DNA of 64,000 nucleotides from Saprospiraceae bacterium (GTDB lineage Bacteria > Bacteroidota > Bacteroidia > Chitinophagales > Saprospiraceae). The DNA lies in NCBI GenBank assembly GCA_016711125.1, contig JADJTQ010000008.1, positions 186,001 through 250,000 of the forward strand. The letters run 5' to 3'. A model generated the notes under the pieces. It saw only the letters and a program-made list of their open reading frames with translations, was not told the DNA's origin and did not search any database. Every line of letters begins with the position of its first letter. The first letter of the stretch is position 1. The translations under genes were made by a program, and so were the position numbers. This document shows, piece after piece, positions 28,892 to 38,715 of the stretch.

Positions 28892-29323
28892 ATGACAATT
28901 AAACAATTGATCAAACTTGAAGATAAGGCCAAAGAGGTTTGGGTTATTAGCCCTAGTCTCCACTATGATACAGAGAATAAAGATTTTTCCGAGATCGTGA
29001 GTGTGAATTTGGGTGAAAAAACCAAATACCGCTATATAGTTCCGGCAACGAAACAAATTGAAAAAAATCTTGCCACTTATCAGAAGATGTATAAGGTTTC
29101 TGATGAAGAAATCAGTAGAAACTTTCTGATTCTCCCCGAATCAGAGTTTAACCCTTTTATCATGGAATGTGCGATTTACGATGCATCGGGCGATTGCATT
29201 GCCTGTGCTGCCCCAGCTCAGGAAGACGGCAATGATGTAATCAAACTTCATCGGGACTCGGCCAAAACCATGGCAAAACATTTTAAAGCTATCTGGAAAC
29301 GATACAAAAGAACCCGGCCCTGA
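28892..29323 (+). CDS. Conserved hypothetical protein, 143 residues
   Basis: Soluble 143-residue protein beginning MTIKQLIKLEDKAKEVWVISPSLHYD. The pattern VWVISPSL, a tyrosine-rich YRYIVPA strand and a central helix resembles small regulatory proteins that mimic a phospholipase-D-like or Rossmann strand-helix repeat, but no named family is recognised. Cysteines cluster in GDCIACAAPAQ. The C-terminus is basic (KHFKAIWKRYKRTR). It begins a two-gene group with the NYN-domain protein 90 bp downstream on the same strand. Real gene by codon pattern and clean start; function unknown. Confidence 0.55.
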   Translation: MTIKQLIKLEDKAKEVWVISPSLHYDTENKDFSEIVSVNLGEKTKYRYIVPATKQIEKNLATYQKMYKVSDEEISRNFLILPESEFNPFIMECAIYDASGDCIACAAPAQEDGNDVIKLHRDSAKTMAKHFKAIWKRYKRTRP

Positions 29324-29413
29324 TAGCTGGCTTTAATAAGTTTGATATGGAGATTACCAGGACCCTGATCCCCCCAGCTCAGATACCAGTTTCCGACCTA
29401 AAATTTACAACTG

Positions 29414-29926
29414 ATGTCTGAAGAATTTCGAATCTTAATCAACCAATCGGTCGCCATTCTGATCGACGGTAACAACATAGAGATAAGCCTTCAATCACTT
29501 CTGAAGAAAAAAAATGCCCTGCTTGATTTTGATATTCTCATCCCTAAGTTGCTCGACAATCGAGGCCTTAGCAGATTGATCTATTTTCGGGAGGGTAAAC
29601 AAATTAGCTCTAAGCTAGCTAACCGCCTACTGGACCAATTTCATGGATCGGTTGTTCCCTGCCATAAGTCGGCAGATATTCCTCTGACGATCAAAGCGAC
29701 CCAAATTGCTCAAAAAGTTGATACGATCATCATTATGTCCGGTGATTCCGACTACATTGAGTTAGTCAGACACCTCAAAGGGGCTGGAGTAAGGGTAGAA
29801 ATTGCCGCTGTTGAGTCGACAACAGCTCAGATACTCATCGATGAAGCCGATCTTTTCACTCCAGTCACTGAAGATGATTGTTATATCTTAAAGAACTATC
29901 GGCCAAAGCGCTCAGGCAAAAGTTGA
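29414..29926 (+). CDS. NYN-domain (LabA/DUF88-like) protein
   Basis: 170 residues, one NYN domain with a PIN-like fold. The first acidic motif is VAILIDGNNIEIS, followed by ...LSRLIYFREG, and the second is IIIMSGDSDYIELVRHLKGAGVRVEIAAV. These aspartates coordinate metal in PIN/NYN ribonucleases, so RNA cleavage or RNA binding in the cytoplasm is likely. The terminal segment (LIDEADLFTPV) is the usual last helix of LabA-like proteins. It follows a hypothetical gene by 90 bp and precedes rpsU by 272 bp. The target RNA is not known. Confidence 0.85.
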   Translation: MSEEFRILINQSVAILIDGNNIEISLQSLLKKKNALLDFDILIPKLLDNRGLSRLIYFREGKQISSKLANRLLDQFHGSVVPCHKSADIPLTIKATQIAQKVDTIIIMSGDSDYIELVRHLKGAGVRVEIAAVESTTAQILIDEADLFTPVTEDDCYILKNYRPKRSGKS

Positions 29927-30198
29927 TTTCAGAGATCAAAATCAGTTGGTAATCTATTATTGAGGCTACTGGCGCCAAGATTCTATGCTCTTAAAAGCTG
30001 AAAAATCGAACTTTTTTCGTATCCTTGCGTTCTTATTACAGCCACTACAAGAGTTTGGGTTGATTGCCTTCTGGCAATTATCATCATGATTTCAACCAAT
30101 CCAGACGATGATTTCTGGACATTTGCCCGGATTTATGAGCTTTAGAGCAAGAATCTTAAGATTCCTGGACAGATTTTTTGAACTTTTAAACCCTTAGG

Positions 30199-30387
30199 AT
30201 GATCATAATTAATGTAAAAGATAATGAAACGATAGATCGGGCATTGAAGCGGTATAAACGAAAACACCGAAATATTGGCCTAATGAAAGAATTGCGAGCA
30301 AGAAAATTCTTCACAAAGAAATCCGTACAACGAAGGCATGAGATTTTGGATGCCACCTATAAACTTAAAAAATTTGGTAACGCTTAA
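30199..30387 (+). CDS. rpsU: 30S ribosomal protein S21
   Basis: 62 residues, typical of Bacteroidota S21. MIIINVKDNETIDRALKRYK, the RELR-type ELRARKFFTKKSVQRR segment and the basic helix are all present. S21 binds near the anti-Shine-Dalgarno end of 16S rRNA on the small subunit; in Bacteroidota it takes part in hiding that sequence, which fits the weak Shine-Dalgarno signals here. A small basic gene follows 9 bp after the stop, so they are probably co-transcribed. Confidence 0.94.
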   Translation: MIIINVKDNETIDRALKRYKRKHRNIGLMKELRARKFFTKKSVQRRHEILDATYKLKKFGNA

Positions 30388-30396
30388 TCAATATAC

Positions 30397-30618
30397 ATGA
30401 GACACGCCAAGAAAAATTTTGAATTACGCAAGGGAGCTTATTATTTCAATATAAAAAATGGCTTCAATTCCGCCATCACTATTCGACGGATTGAAAAAGA
30501 AGCAGCTATTGAGACTTATAAGCGATATATCAAGGCAAAGAAAGAATGCGAGTGGCTGGGTAAATGGACTGGCTCAGAATTCGTTGATTCTAACTTTGAA
30601 AAAGTAGTAGCGGCATAA
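30397..30618 (+). CDS. Small basic hypothetical protein downstream of rpsU
   Basis: 73 residues, basic N-terminus (MRHAKKNFELRKGAYYF), then a short strand and a helix (RRIEKEAAIETYKRYIKAK) and an acidic-hydrophobic tail. It starts 9 bp after rpsU on the same strand. No family is recognised. Composition and spacing suggest a genuine gene, perhaps nucleic-acid or ribosome associated, but this is inference. Confidence 0.45.
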   Translation: MRHAKKNFELRKGAYYFNIKNGFNSAITIRRIEKEAAIETYKRYIKAKKECEWLGKWTGSEFVDSNFEKVVAA

Positions 30619-31095
30619 TAGTTTAATTCAAAGCCTACTCACAGGAGCCAAAAGGATCTCCCGAGCCGTTTTTATTGGATTGCATTAGATGAGGTACTCG
30701 TTAGGCTTAGTAAGCATAAGATTGACTTGCCACTTGCCTGTATTTTACTGCCGTACTAAAAAGGGCTTCACATGAGCAAAATAGACACGGCCATTCGAAG
30801 ACCTTCCGGTATGTCAATCACATTGCAAGTAGTGAATATCTTCTTAGCTGCGTAAAACGGCAGACAAACCTGCAATTGGAATTTATTCTGATATCGGTCT
30901 TGTCAGCTCGGTAATATCAATGACAATGATAACGCATCTTTGCTTATATACAATTTGTCATGACCGTTACGGCTTCAAGCAATTCAGGTGCTACCAAATC
31001 ATATCCATGGCATAGCTGGAAACTTACGATTTGTGAGCGATTGGGTCGCCACCGGACCTATCTTGAAATCTTACTTAAGTTTGAAAATTAAGGTC
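30619..31095. other. Intergenic region, nothing recognised
   Basis: About 480 bp. The only open frames here run into the opposite-strand gene at 31096-31506 and look like shadows. No tRNA, repeat or clear terminator seen. Confidence 0.35.
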
Positions 31096-31506
31096 TTAAT
31101 CTTCGTCGTCCGGACCTTCATCTTCATCTCCGAAGTCATCGGCGAATCCATCATCTTCGAGATCATCCTCTACTGCAACATCTGGAGCCAGACCCAAATC
31201 GTCTTCCGCCGAATATTTGTCTTCGTACTCGACCTTGACATCATCTTTTAAGACTCCATCGTCATCATAGTCATCATCATTGGCTATTATCGATTTAGCC
31301 TGCGGGATGGTCATTCGAACCAGATAGTATTTCTCTTCAGTCTCAAAAGGAAGTGCGCTGACTTTATGGCCATCCTTATTGGTAAAAGAGATGAGATGGC
31401 GACTAAAACCCAAGGGATACTCCAGTTTAATTTGCTCCTGGAGGTCTGCTTCCAGTCTTTCGTAATCCTTGATTACTCTGGGTTTACTACTACTCATAGT
31501 TTTCAA
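31096..31506 (-). CDS. Conserved hypothetical protein with acidic C-terminal tail
   Basis: 136 residues. The N-terminal two thirds (RVIKDYERLEADLQEQIKLEYPLGF, then FTNKDGHKVSALPFETEEKYYLVRMT) form a compact alpha/beta domain seen in many Bacteroidota as a small protein of unknown role. From about residue 72 on the protein is almost only Asp and Glu with few hydrophobics (DDDYDDDG, EDDLEDDGFADDFGDEDEGPDDED), so it is disordered and strongly negative. Such tails often act as nucleic-acid mimics or chaperone-like segments. An inner ATG (31497) gives MSSSKPRV and is an equally good start. Stands alone. Confidence 0.65.
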   Translation of the reverse strand: MKTMSSSKPRVIKDYERLEADLQEQIKLEYPLGFSRHLISFTNKDGHKVSALPFETEEKYYLVRMTIPQAKSIIANDDDYDDDGVLKDDVKVEYEDKYSAEDDLGLAPDVAVEDDLEDDGFADDFGDEDEGPDDED

Positions 31507-32061
31507 TATCGAGGCTTTATAACATTAATTAATGGTGCTAAAATAATCTTTCCAACATATTATCATATCAAGCAAAGTAAAAAAAATACTTTTTTCTGTC
31601 AAGACCTTTTTTCCTACATCTATCCATCTGACCTAATCTACTGATTTTCAATTCAGTAAATTCTAATGAAAGATGAATAAATCATGGGGCATTCAAGCTT
31701 GGTTTCAAATCTTCTATTCCAAATTCGAGTTTTTACCAATAGCCTTACTTGAGGCGATCAGGACAATCCAACAAACCACCCGAATTTTTCATCCTCCGCT
31801 ACAAGAATCCTGACCAGCAAGCGCACCTGTCAAAAAGCCAGATAAATAGGAGTTATTTTAGACAATCCTTACCCACCTTGTCATACCTCAATTTACCTGA
31901 ATCTTAAGCGTGATAATCGAACCCATTGCCAATAAGCAAATCGGATTTGAGGCTAAGTACGATTATTGCGCCTTTTTTACTAAGATCAAGCTCTAATTAA
32001 TTCTTGGATTCTAGTAATTTAGGGCTAAATCTCTTGATCACTTCATGCAAAAATTTCTTCA
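31507..32061. other. Divergent intergenic region, nothing recognised
   Basis: About 555 bp between the acidic protein and the M1 peptidase. It should carry both promoters. Frames are broken and no RNA gene, repeat or palindrome stood out. Confidence 0.35.
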
Positions 32062-34437
32062 ATGCCAGATAATTACTCAATTATAGCCGGTCTCATGGTT
32101 TGCCTATTGGCAAGCACAATGCCAAATTTTGCGCAAACATCCAACCATGGAAATAAATTCGAGCAGATTGCCAATCTATTGCCCGACGCAAATACCTATC
32201 GGGGCATTGATGGTGCACCTGGCCCTGAATACTGGCAACAACGATGCGACTACCAGATTGAATGCAGACTGGACACTGAAAATCGACGATTATATGGAGA
32301 GGAGCTAGTGACTTATCACAATCAATCACCCAACACACTAACCTACTTATGGTTGCAATTGGACGAAAATCAACATTCGACACTGAATGACAATCAGTAT
32401 TTCGATCCAAGTGATATCAAACCGATCATGAGCGAGGCTGATTTACGCCGCCTGGAAACGTGGCGGGAAAGGAAAAAATACGGCGTTAACATTGAGTCTG
32501 TCGCTGATAAGAACGACGTGGCTTTACCTTACATAATCAATCAAACCATGATGCGGGTCGATCTTCCCAGCCCACTCCTGCCTGGCACTTTATTTAGTTT
32601 AAAGATCAAGTGGAACTACTTTCTAATAGACCGGATTGATGCCGGTGGTCTATCAGAAGGAAGTCAAGCCCGTAATCTGGCCCGGGGCGGGTATGAATAC
32701 TTCCCAAAAGATGGCAATGACTTGTACACTATTTCCCAGTGGTATCCTCGACTTTGTGTCTATAGTGACTTTGAGGGCTGGCAAAATAAACAGTTTACCG
32801 GCAGGGGAGAGTTTGCCTTGACCTTTGGCAATTTTTTAGTAAAAATCACTGTACCGGACGATCAGGTTGTCGGTGCTACTGGCGAATGCTTGAACTATGA
32901 AACTGTCCTTAGTCAGGATCAATATCAAAGGTGGTTGAAAGCGCAGAATGCTCAAGAACCTCTGGAAATTGTTACGCATGATGAGGCCCTAAAAAATGAA
33001 AAAGCAAAAAAATCGAAAAGTACCCAAACCTGGATTTTTCAGGCAGAAAATGTTCGCGATTTTGCCTGGACCGCTAGTCGCAAATTTGTGTGGGATGCAA
33101 TGCGACATGTGAATGAACAAGGAAAATCGGCCATGTGCATGAGTTACTACGGCAAAGAAGCCTACCCAATTTACAGCAAGTATTCGACTAAGGCAATTGA
33201 GCATACCCTGACTTCCTATTCCAAATATAGCATTCCCTATCCGTACCCCACTGCCATTTCGGTCGAGGCTGCCAACGGAATGGAGTATCCGATGATATGT
33301 TTCAATCCTGGTAGGGCAGAGGAAGATGGCACTTATTCTGAAGCTGCCAAAATCGGAGCCATCTCTACCATCATCCATGAGGTTGGTCACAACTATTTTC
33401 CGATGATTATCAATAGTGATGAACGACAGTGGAGCTGGTTTGACGAAGGGCTCAACAGTTTTGTTCAATACCTTGCTGAAAGTGAATTTGATAACAATTA
33501 TCAATCATGGTTCGGACCGGCTGAACAAATTGTCGACTATATGAGCCTGCCAAAAGATCAATTGGAGCCCATCATGACTAATAGTGACAACATCGTAGAT
33601 TTCTTTGCCAATGCCTACCGAAAGCCGGCATCCGCTCTAAATATCTTGCGAGAAACGATCATGGGGAGAGAGCTATTTGATTTTGCGTTTAAGGAGTATT
33701 GCCAAAGATGGGCCTTCAAACACCCCACACCGGCTGATTTTTTCCGCACCATGGAGGATGCAAGCGGAGTTGATCTGGATTGGTTCTGGAAAGGGTGGTT
33801 TTATAGCATTGATGCAGTCGATATCTCATTAGATAGTGTCGTTTGGTACAAGGTCGATCTGGAAAATGATCCACCGAAAAGTGAGTTTATTCAAAAACAA
33901 CCACTCACAGCACCCAGTGAAAATATCAGCCGAATGCGTAACCGGGAGAGTGGGATGAAATTTAAAGTAAATGAGGATAGCACTTTGCGTGATTTTTATA
34001 CGGATTACCAGCCATGGAACACAGCTGACTCAGTGTTGGAGATTAAAGTAGATCTATATGACGAGACCTACTCCGCTAAAGAGAAACAGACACTTTTTGG
34101 CAAGCAGAACTACTATGAGCTCTACTTCAGCAATCAGGGAGGCCTCGTCATGCCTGTTATTATCGAATGGACTTTTGATGATGGCACGACGGAAATTCAA
34201 AAAATTCCGGTTGAAGTATGGCGTCAAAATGAAAATCAGTTCACCAAGGTTTTTATAAAAGATAAAGAAGTCACTGCTATCCGCATTGATCCCTATAAGG
34301 AAACAGCCGATATCGATACTTCCAACAATAATTGGCCAGAGATCGCACTACCTACCAAATTTCAGATATTTAAAACCCATAAGATTGATCAGGGACCAAA
34401 TCCAATGCAGAAGTCCAAAAAGAAAGGAAGATCGTAG
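32062..34437 (+). CDS. M1 family zinc metallopeptidase, exported
   Basis: 791 residues. The ATG at 32062 gives a signal peptide ending near NFAQ. The N-terminal beta domain (about 50-290) is followed by the thermolysin-like domain with HEVGHNYFPMI at about residue 439 (HExxH) and, 18 residues on, the third ligand Glu in WSWFDEGLNSF. The aminopeptidase exopeptidase motif is present in degenerate form as VEAANGMEYP. The C-terminal third has no recognised domain and ends basic (MQKSKKKGRS). M1 enzymes remove N-terminal residues from peptides; an exported Bacteroidota member probably works in peptide scavenging. Monocistronic; the structured tandem repeat begins 46 bp downstream. Confidence 0.88.
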   Translation: MPDNYSIIAGLMVCLLASTMPNFAQTSNHGNKFEQIANLLPDANTYRGIDGAPGPEYWQQRCDYQIECRLDTENRRLYGEELVTYHNQSPNTLTYLWLQLDENQHSTLNDNQYFDPSDIKPIMSEADLRRLETWRERKKYGVNIESVADKNDVALPYIINQTMMRVDLPSPLLPGTLFSLKIKWNYFLIDRIDAGGLSEGSQARNLARGGYEYFPKDGNDLYTISQWYPRLCVYSDFEGWQNKQFTGRGEFALTFGNFLVKITVPDDQVVGATGECLNYETVLSQDQYQRWLKAQNAQEPLEIVTHDEALKNEKAKKSKSTQTWIFQAENVRDFAWTASRKFVWDAMRHVNEQGKSAMCMSYYGKEAYPIYSKYSTKAIEHTLTSYSKYSIPYPYPTAISVEAANGMEYPMICFNPGRAEEDGTYSEAAKIGAISTIIHEVGHNYFPMIINSDERQWSWFDEGLNSFVQYLAESEFDNNYQSWFGPAEQIVDYMSLPKDQLEPIMTNSDNIVDFFANAYRKPASALNILRETIMGRELFDFAFKEYCQRWAFKHPTPADFFRTMEDASGVDLDWFWKGWFYSIDAVDISLDSVVWYKVDLENDPPKSEFIQKQPLTAPSENISRMRNRESGMKFKVNEDSTLRDFYTDYQPWNTADSVLEIKVDLYDETYSAKEKQTLFGKQNYYELYFSNQGGLVMPVIIEWTFDDGTTEIQKIPVEVWRQNENQFTKVFIKDKEVTAIRIDPYKETADIDTSNNNWPEIALPTKFQIFKTHKIDQGPNPMQKSKKKGRS

Positions 34438-34483
34438 ACGAAGACACCAAGGAGGCCCATTGAAAGACCACGCAAACTAATGT

Positions 34484-35290
34484 CCAAAATTCGGCTATTG
34501 GAAAAAATATACGGGTACACCAGGCGAGAGCCACGGACCTAAATACGCGGTGTATGCTTACGGCCATAATTTGTAAAACCAGAGGGCTCTCTTTTTTTTG
34601 ATTTGAGCCAGAGCAGGTAGCTGCTCCTCTCTCCTGGTAACAATAATAATTTCGATTATCTAAAGAATATCCAAAATTCGCTATTGGAAAAAATATGTTG
34701 GTACTCACAGAGAGCCACGGACCTAAATACTCGGTGTATGCTTACGGCCATAATTTCTAAAACCAGAGGGCTTTCTTTTTTGATTTGAGCCAGAGCAGGT
34801 AGCTGCTCCTCTCTCCTTGGCAACAGAATAATCTTCGATTATCTAAAGAATGTCTAAAATTCGCTATTGGAAAAAATATATTGGTACACCAGGAGAGAGC
34901 CGCGCGGACCTAAATCCGCGGTATCTGGTTACGGCCATAATTTGTAGGCCAGAGGGCTTGCTCTTCTTTTAATTTGAGGCGGAGCAGGTAGCTGCTCCTC
35001 CCTCCTTGTAACAGAATAATTTCGATTATCTAAAGAATATCCAAAATTCGCTTTAGGAAAAAATATATTGGTACCTCAGAGACGCGGTGTATGCTTACGG
35101 CCATAATTTGTAAAGTAAGAGGGCTTTCTTTTTTTAATGTGAGCCAGAGCAAGTAGCTGCTCCTCTCTCCCTGGTCACAGAATAATTTCGATTATCTAAA
35201 GAATATCCAAAATTCGCTTTAGGAAAAAATATATTGGTACTCAGAGAGAGCCACAGACCTAAATACGCGGTGTATGCTTACGGCCATAAG
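34484..35290. repeat. 4.5-copy structured tandem repeat, about 187-bp unit
   Basis: Units start at 34484, 34671, 34854, 35041 and 35207 (spacings 187, 183, 187, 166), each opening with CCAAAATTCG (one variant CTAAAATTCG). The fourth unit lacks about 19 bp and the fifth ends after the first third. Each full unit carries GAGAGCC and GGGCTCTC arms followed by a T-run, then a tight hairpin GAGCAG-GTAG-CTGCTC. In unit 1 ACCAGGCGAGAG near the start can also pair with CTCTCTCCTGGT near the end (one mismatch). Units have diverged at many positions while keeping the hairpin. No open frame runs through. It may be a DNA structural repeat or a family of small RNAs, each ending at its own terminator-like stem. 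Confidence 0.8.
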
Positions 35291-35408
35291 TCGAAGCTGG
35301 ATTATCATTGCTAATCAATCATCGCTTCCAATCTTGAAGTTCACGCATTTATCTTTTTTGTAATTTTAACCCAAACAGCAATCTCTGAGAAAGATCCTAT
35401 CCATATTG

Positions 35409-35915
35409 ATGTTGCTTGCACTGGTGGTCCCGGTAACTATCATCTATACCTATTTTCATTGGCAGGAGCAGATATTGGAGGCGACGGTAGCGCAGCGAAT
35501 CAAAGCTAACATAGGGCACGAGCACCTTGTGACCCTTGGCTTTTCGCTCCGAGATGCCAGTAATCTCCGGTGGGAACATGAGCATGAATTTGAATACCAG
35601 GGAATGATGTATGATGTGATGGATCGTTATACCGCGGGCGATAGCATTTATTATCATTGCTGGCCAGACCACGAAGAATCACTGCTCAAAAAGAATCTCT
35701 ATCGCTCCCTGGCACTGGATTTTGGTGAAAATCCAGGTCGTAAGTCACAGGAATCACGGATTTTTTCATTCTTTAAATCACTGATTGATTCCCGCCCTTG
35801 CGAGACACTAATCCAGTTGGAAGACCTGGCAGATAGTACTGTCTTGGAGGAAAGCAAGGAGCACTATAAAAATCTTTTTATCAGTCCTCCAACTCCCCCA
35901 CCCAGGCTGGCTTGA
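35409..35915 (+). CDS. Hypothetical membrane-anchored protein
   Basis: About 168 residues from ATG 35409 (TTG at 35406 also in frame). One N-terminal hydrophobic segment (MLLALVVPVTIIYTYF) is followed by a soluble domain beginning WQEQILEATVAQRIKANIG. The stretch FEYQGMMYDVMDRYTAGDSIYYHCWPDHEE and the later KKNLYRSLALDFG recall small proteins that sit upstream of TonB-dependent receptors in Bacteroidota, sometimes of DUF3592-like fold; I am not certain. The terminal PPTPPPRLA is low complexity. The TonB receptor begins 275 bp downstream on the same strand. Function unknown. Confidence 0.5.
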   Translation: MLLALVVPVTIIYTYFHWQEQILEATVAQRIKANIGHEHLVTLGFSLRDASNLRWEHEHEFEYQGMMYDVMDRYTAGDSIYYHCWPDHEESLLKKNLYRSLALDFGENPGRKSQESRIFSFFKSLIDSRPCETLIQLEDLADSTVLEESKEHYKNLFISPPTPPPRLA

Positions 35916-36189
35916 AAGCAGTTTTTCAGTTTCCTTGATTAGCTTTTCACCTACCGGGCTACGTGATTTGTGCAGATAGTATGCATAAATTAATACCGGC
36001 TAGGAGATTAAGTATTTCTTAAAACGATGATGTCATTGACAGGATCAAGGCATTGAAACGATTCAATTAAGGAATCCTGGGTGATTTTGAATCAATCTTG
36101 GGTTTCCATGCATCAATATGTCGTATGACAAATTGATGATTTGGTCGTATCAACTCTTGACATAATCCTGTCAACAAAATTTAGATATA

Positions 36190-38593
36190 ATGAAGAATTT
36201 CATTTGTGCACTATTATATATCTCGACCATTTCCGCTCAGGCACAAAACATCAGGGTAGTAGACCGGGATACGGAAGAGCCCCTTGTCTTGGTCACCATT
36301 ACCAATGACAATCAAAACGTGTTTACCACAACCAACGAACAAGGAGAAGCCGACATCAGCGCATTTAGGGAGGAGAGTCGCATAGAGATCCGGTACCTTG
36401 GCTACAAGACAGAAATCACTGACTATGTTTCTATCGAGAAGAACAATTTCTTGGTCCGGTTATTTCACTCCGGCTTATCGGTTGACAATATTATCGTCAC
36501 TGCTACCCGGATTCGTCAGGATGCACGCGATATACCCTATCAAGTAGCCACGTTGACTAGCCGTCAAGTGGCTTTACAAAATCCACAAACGGCTGCCGAT
36601 TTATTAAGCACCTCAGATAAAGTATTTATTCAGAAAAGCCAACAGGGAGGGGGTAGCCCAATGATCCGCGGATTTTCGACCAACCGATTGTTGTATACGA
36701 TCGATGGTGTACGCATGAATACGGCGATTTTCCGGAGCGGTAATCTGCAAAATGTCATTTCACTAGACCCATTTGCTATCGAGAAAACGGATATCTTTTT
36801 TGGTCCGTCATCGGTAATCTATGGTAGTGATGCATTGGGTGGTGTGATGAGTTTTCAGACATTAAGTCCCAAATTATCTGACAGCGAAAAGGCAGAATTT
36901 AGTGGACAGGTATTTGGCCGATACGCCACCGCTAATGAGGAAAAAACCGCCCACGTTCATTTTAATATCGGAGGCCAAAAATGGGCAGCCGTGACCAGCA
37001 TTAGTGCTTATGATTATGGTGATTTAAAAATGGGCAAAAATGGTCCCTCTGATTATTTGCGACCATTTTATGTGGAACGGAAAAATAATGAAGATGTGGT
37101 GATTGAGAATAAAGATTCCCTGGTGCAGATACCCAGTGGATACCAGCAATTAAATCTCATGCAGAAAATTCGGTTTAGGCCAAATAAACATTGGGAGTTT
37201 GACTATGGCTTTCACCTTTCGACCACGACTGACTACAGCCGCTATGACCGGCATATCCGATACCGGAATGGATTGCCTCGCTATGGGGAATGGAGTTATG
37301 GGCCACAAAAATGGTTGATGAATTTTCTAGAAATGGATCACCATGCCAGTAGTGCCCTATTTGATGACCTGACGATCCGGATCGCTCAGCAACATTTTGA
37401 AGAAAGCCGGCGCGACAGGAATATCAATGATCCCATCCGGCATGTGCGCATAGAACAGGTAGGAGCATACAGTGCCAATTTTGATTTTCTAAAAAGGATC
37501 GGTGAGCAACGAAAGATATATTATGGGTTTGAGAGCGTGATCAATGATGTGTCTTCTAAAGGCATCGATCAAAATATCGTGGCTGGTACATCAGAGCGTG
37601 GGCCGTCGCGATATCCACAGGCCAATTGGTCATCATTGGGTCTGTATTTGACCTATCAACAGAACCTGGCGGAAGGTCTCAATTGGCAGACCGGTTTACG
37701 TTATAGTCAATACCGGATCAACGCCGATTTTGACACTGAATTTTATGCATTTCCTTTTACGAGGGCAAAGTTAAATAAGGGATCATTAACGGGAAGCACG
37801 GGTTTGGTGTACCGGCCGGTGCCTGGGCCTTATCCTGACCGGAAATTTTGCCACTGGATTAGGGGCACCGAATGTCGACGATCTGGGTAAAGTATTTGAT
37901 TCCGAACCAGGAGCGGTGACCATACCCAATCCCGATCTGCAAGCTGAATATGCTTATAATGTCGAATTTGGAGTTGCCAAGGTTTTTAATGAAATCTTTA
38001 AAATTGATTTCTCTGTCTACTATACATTACTTGATAATGCCATGGTACGCCGCAGCTACCAGCTCAATGGTCAGGATAGCATTGTTTACGATGGCGAATT
38101 GAGCCAGGTACAGGCCATCCAGAACGCTGCCCAGGCGGAGGTTTATGGCTTGCAGGCCGGTATCGAATTGCGACTGCCCAGTGGCCTTGTCTTTAATTCC
38201 AATCTAAACATCCAGCATGGCGACGAGGAGTTGGACGATGGTACTACTAGTCCTTCGCGGCACGCAGCGCCGACCTTCGGCATCAGCCGGGTCACTTATA
38301 GTGCTGATAAGTGGCAGGTGCAATTATACACGGTATATAGTGCCGGTGTCGAGTGTGCCAATCTGGCCCAGGAAGAGCAGGGTAAAACCGAGATTTATGC
38401 AATAGACAGCGACGGCAATCCCTTTTCGCCCGGCTGGTATACCATCAACCTGAAAAGCTCCTTTGAAATCAGTTCATCGTTGACGTTAAATGTGGGTCTG
38501 GAAAATATTACGAATCAGCGGTACCGCCCTTATAGTTCGGGTATCGCTGCAGCGGGCAGAAGCCTGGTGGTGTCGGTGAGGGCCAAGGTGTAA
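36190..38593 (+). CDS. TonB-dependent outer membrane receptor (frameshifted)
   Basis: Signal peptide (cleavage near SAQAQ), a CarboxypepD_reg-like domain (about 20-100, RVVDRDTEEPLVLVTITND...), a plug (about 105-225, DARDIPYQVATL, GGGSPMIRGFSTNRLLYTIDG, YGSDALGGVMSF) and a beta-barrel. The frame changes at a GGG run at 37825-37827; removing one G gives YRPVPGLILTGNFATGLGAPNVDDLGKVFD and continues to 38593, about 800 residues. The plug resembles haemin/haemoglobin- or copper-type receptors (HmuR-like). It imports a large or scarce ligand, probably a metal complex, using energy from TonB-ExbBD at the outer membrane. No transporter gene adjoins it. Confidence 0.87.
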
Positions 38594-38715
38594 GTGGTCT
38601 TAATGTTACTAAATTAATGATTAAATCAGAAATCCCATCTATATAAGACGGTCGATGTAAGAGTTATGTAATTATTTTTTATATTGAACGGTAGTATCAC
38701 CAGTCTGTACAAGTA

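Noticed and set aside
37825..37827. Programmed ribosomal frameshift in the TonB receptor
   Set aside because: There is no slippery heptamer with a downstream structure, and the same one-base change pattern appears in unrelated genes at homopolymers.
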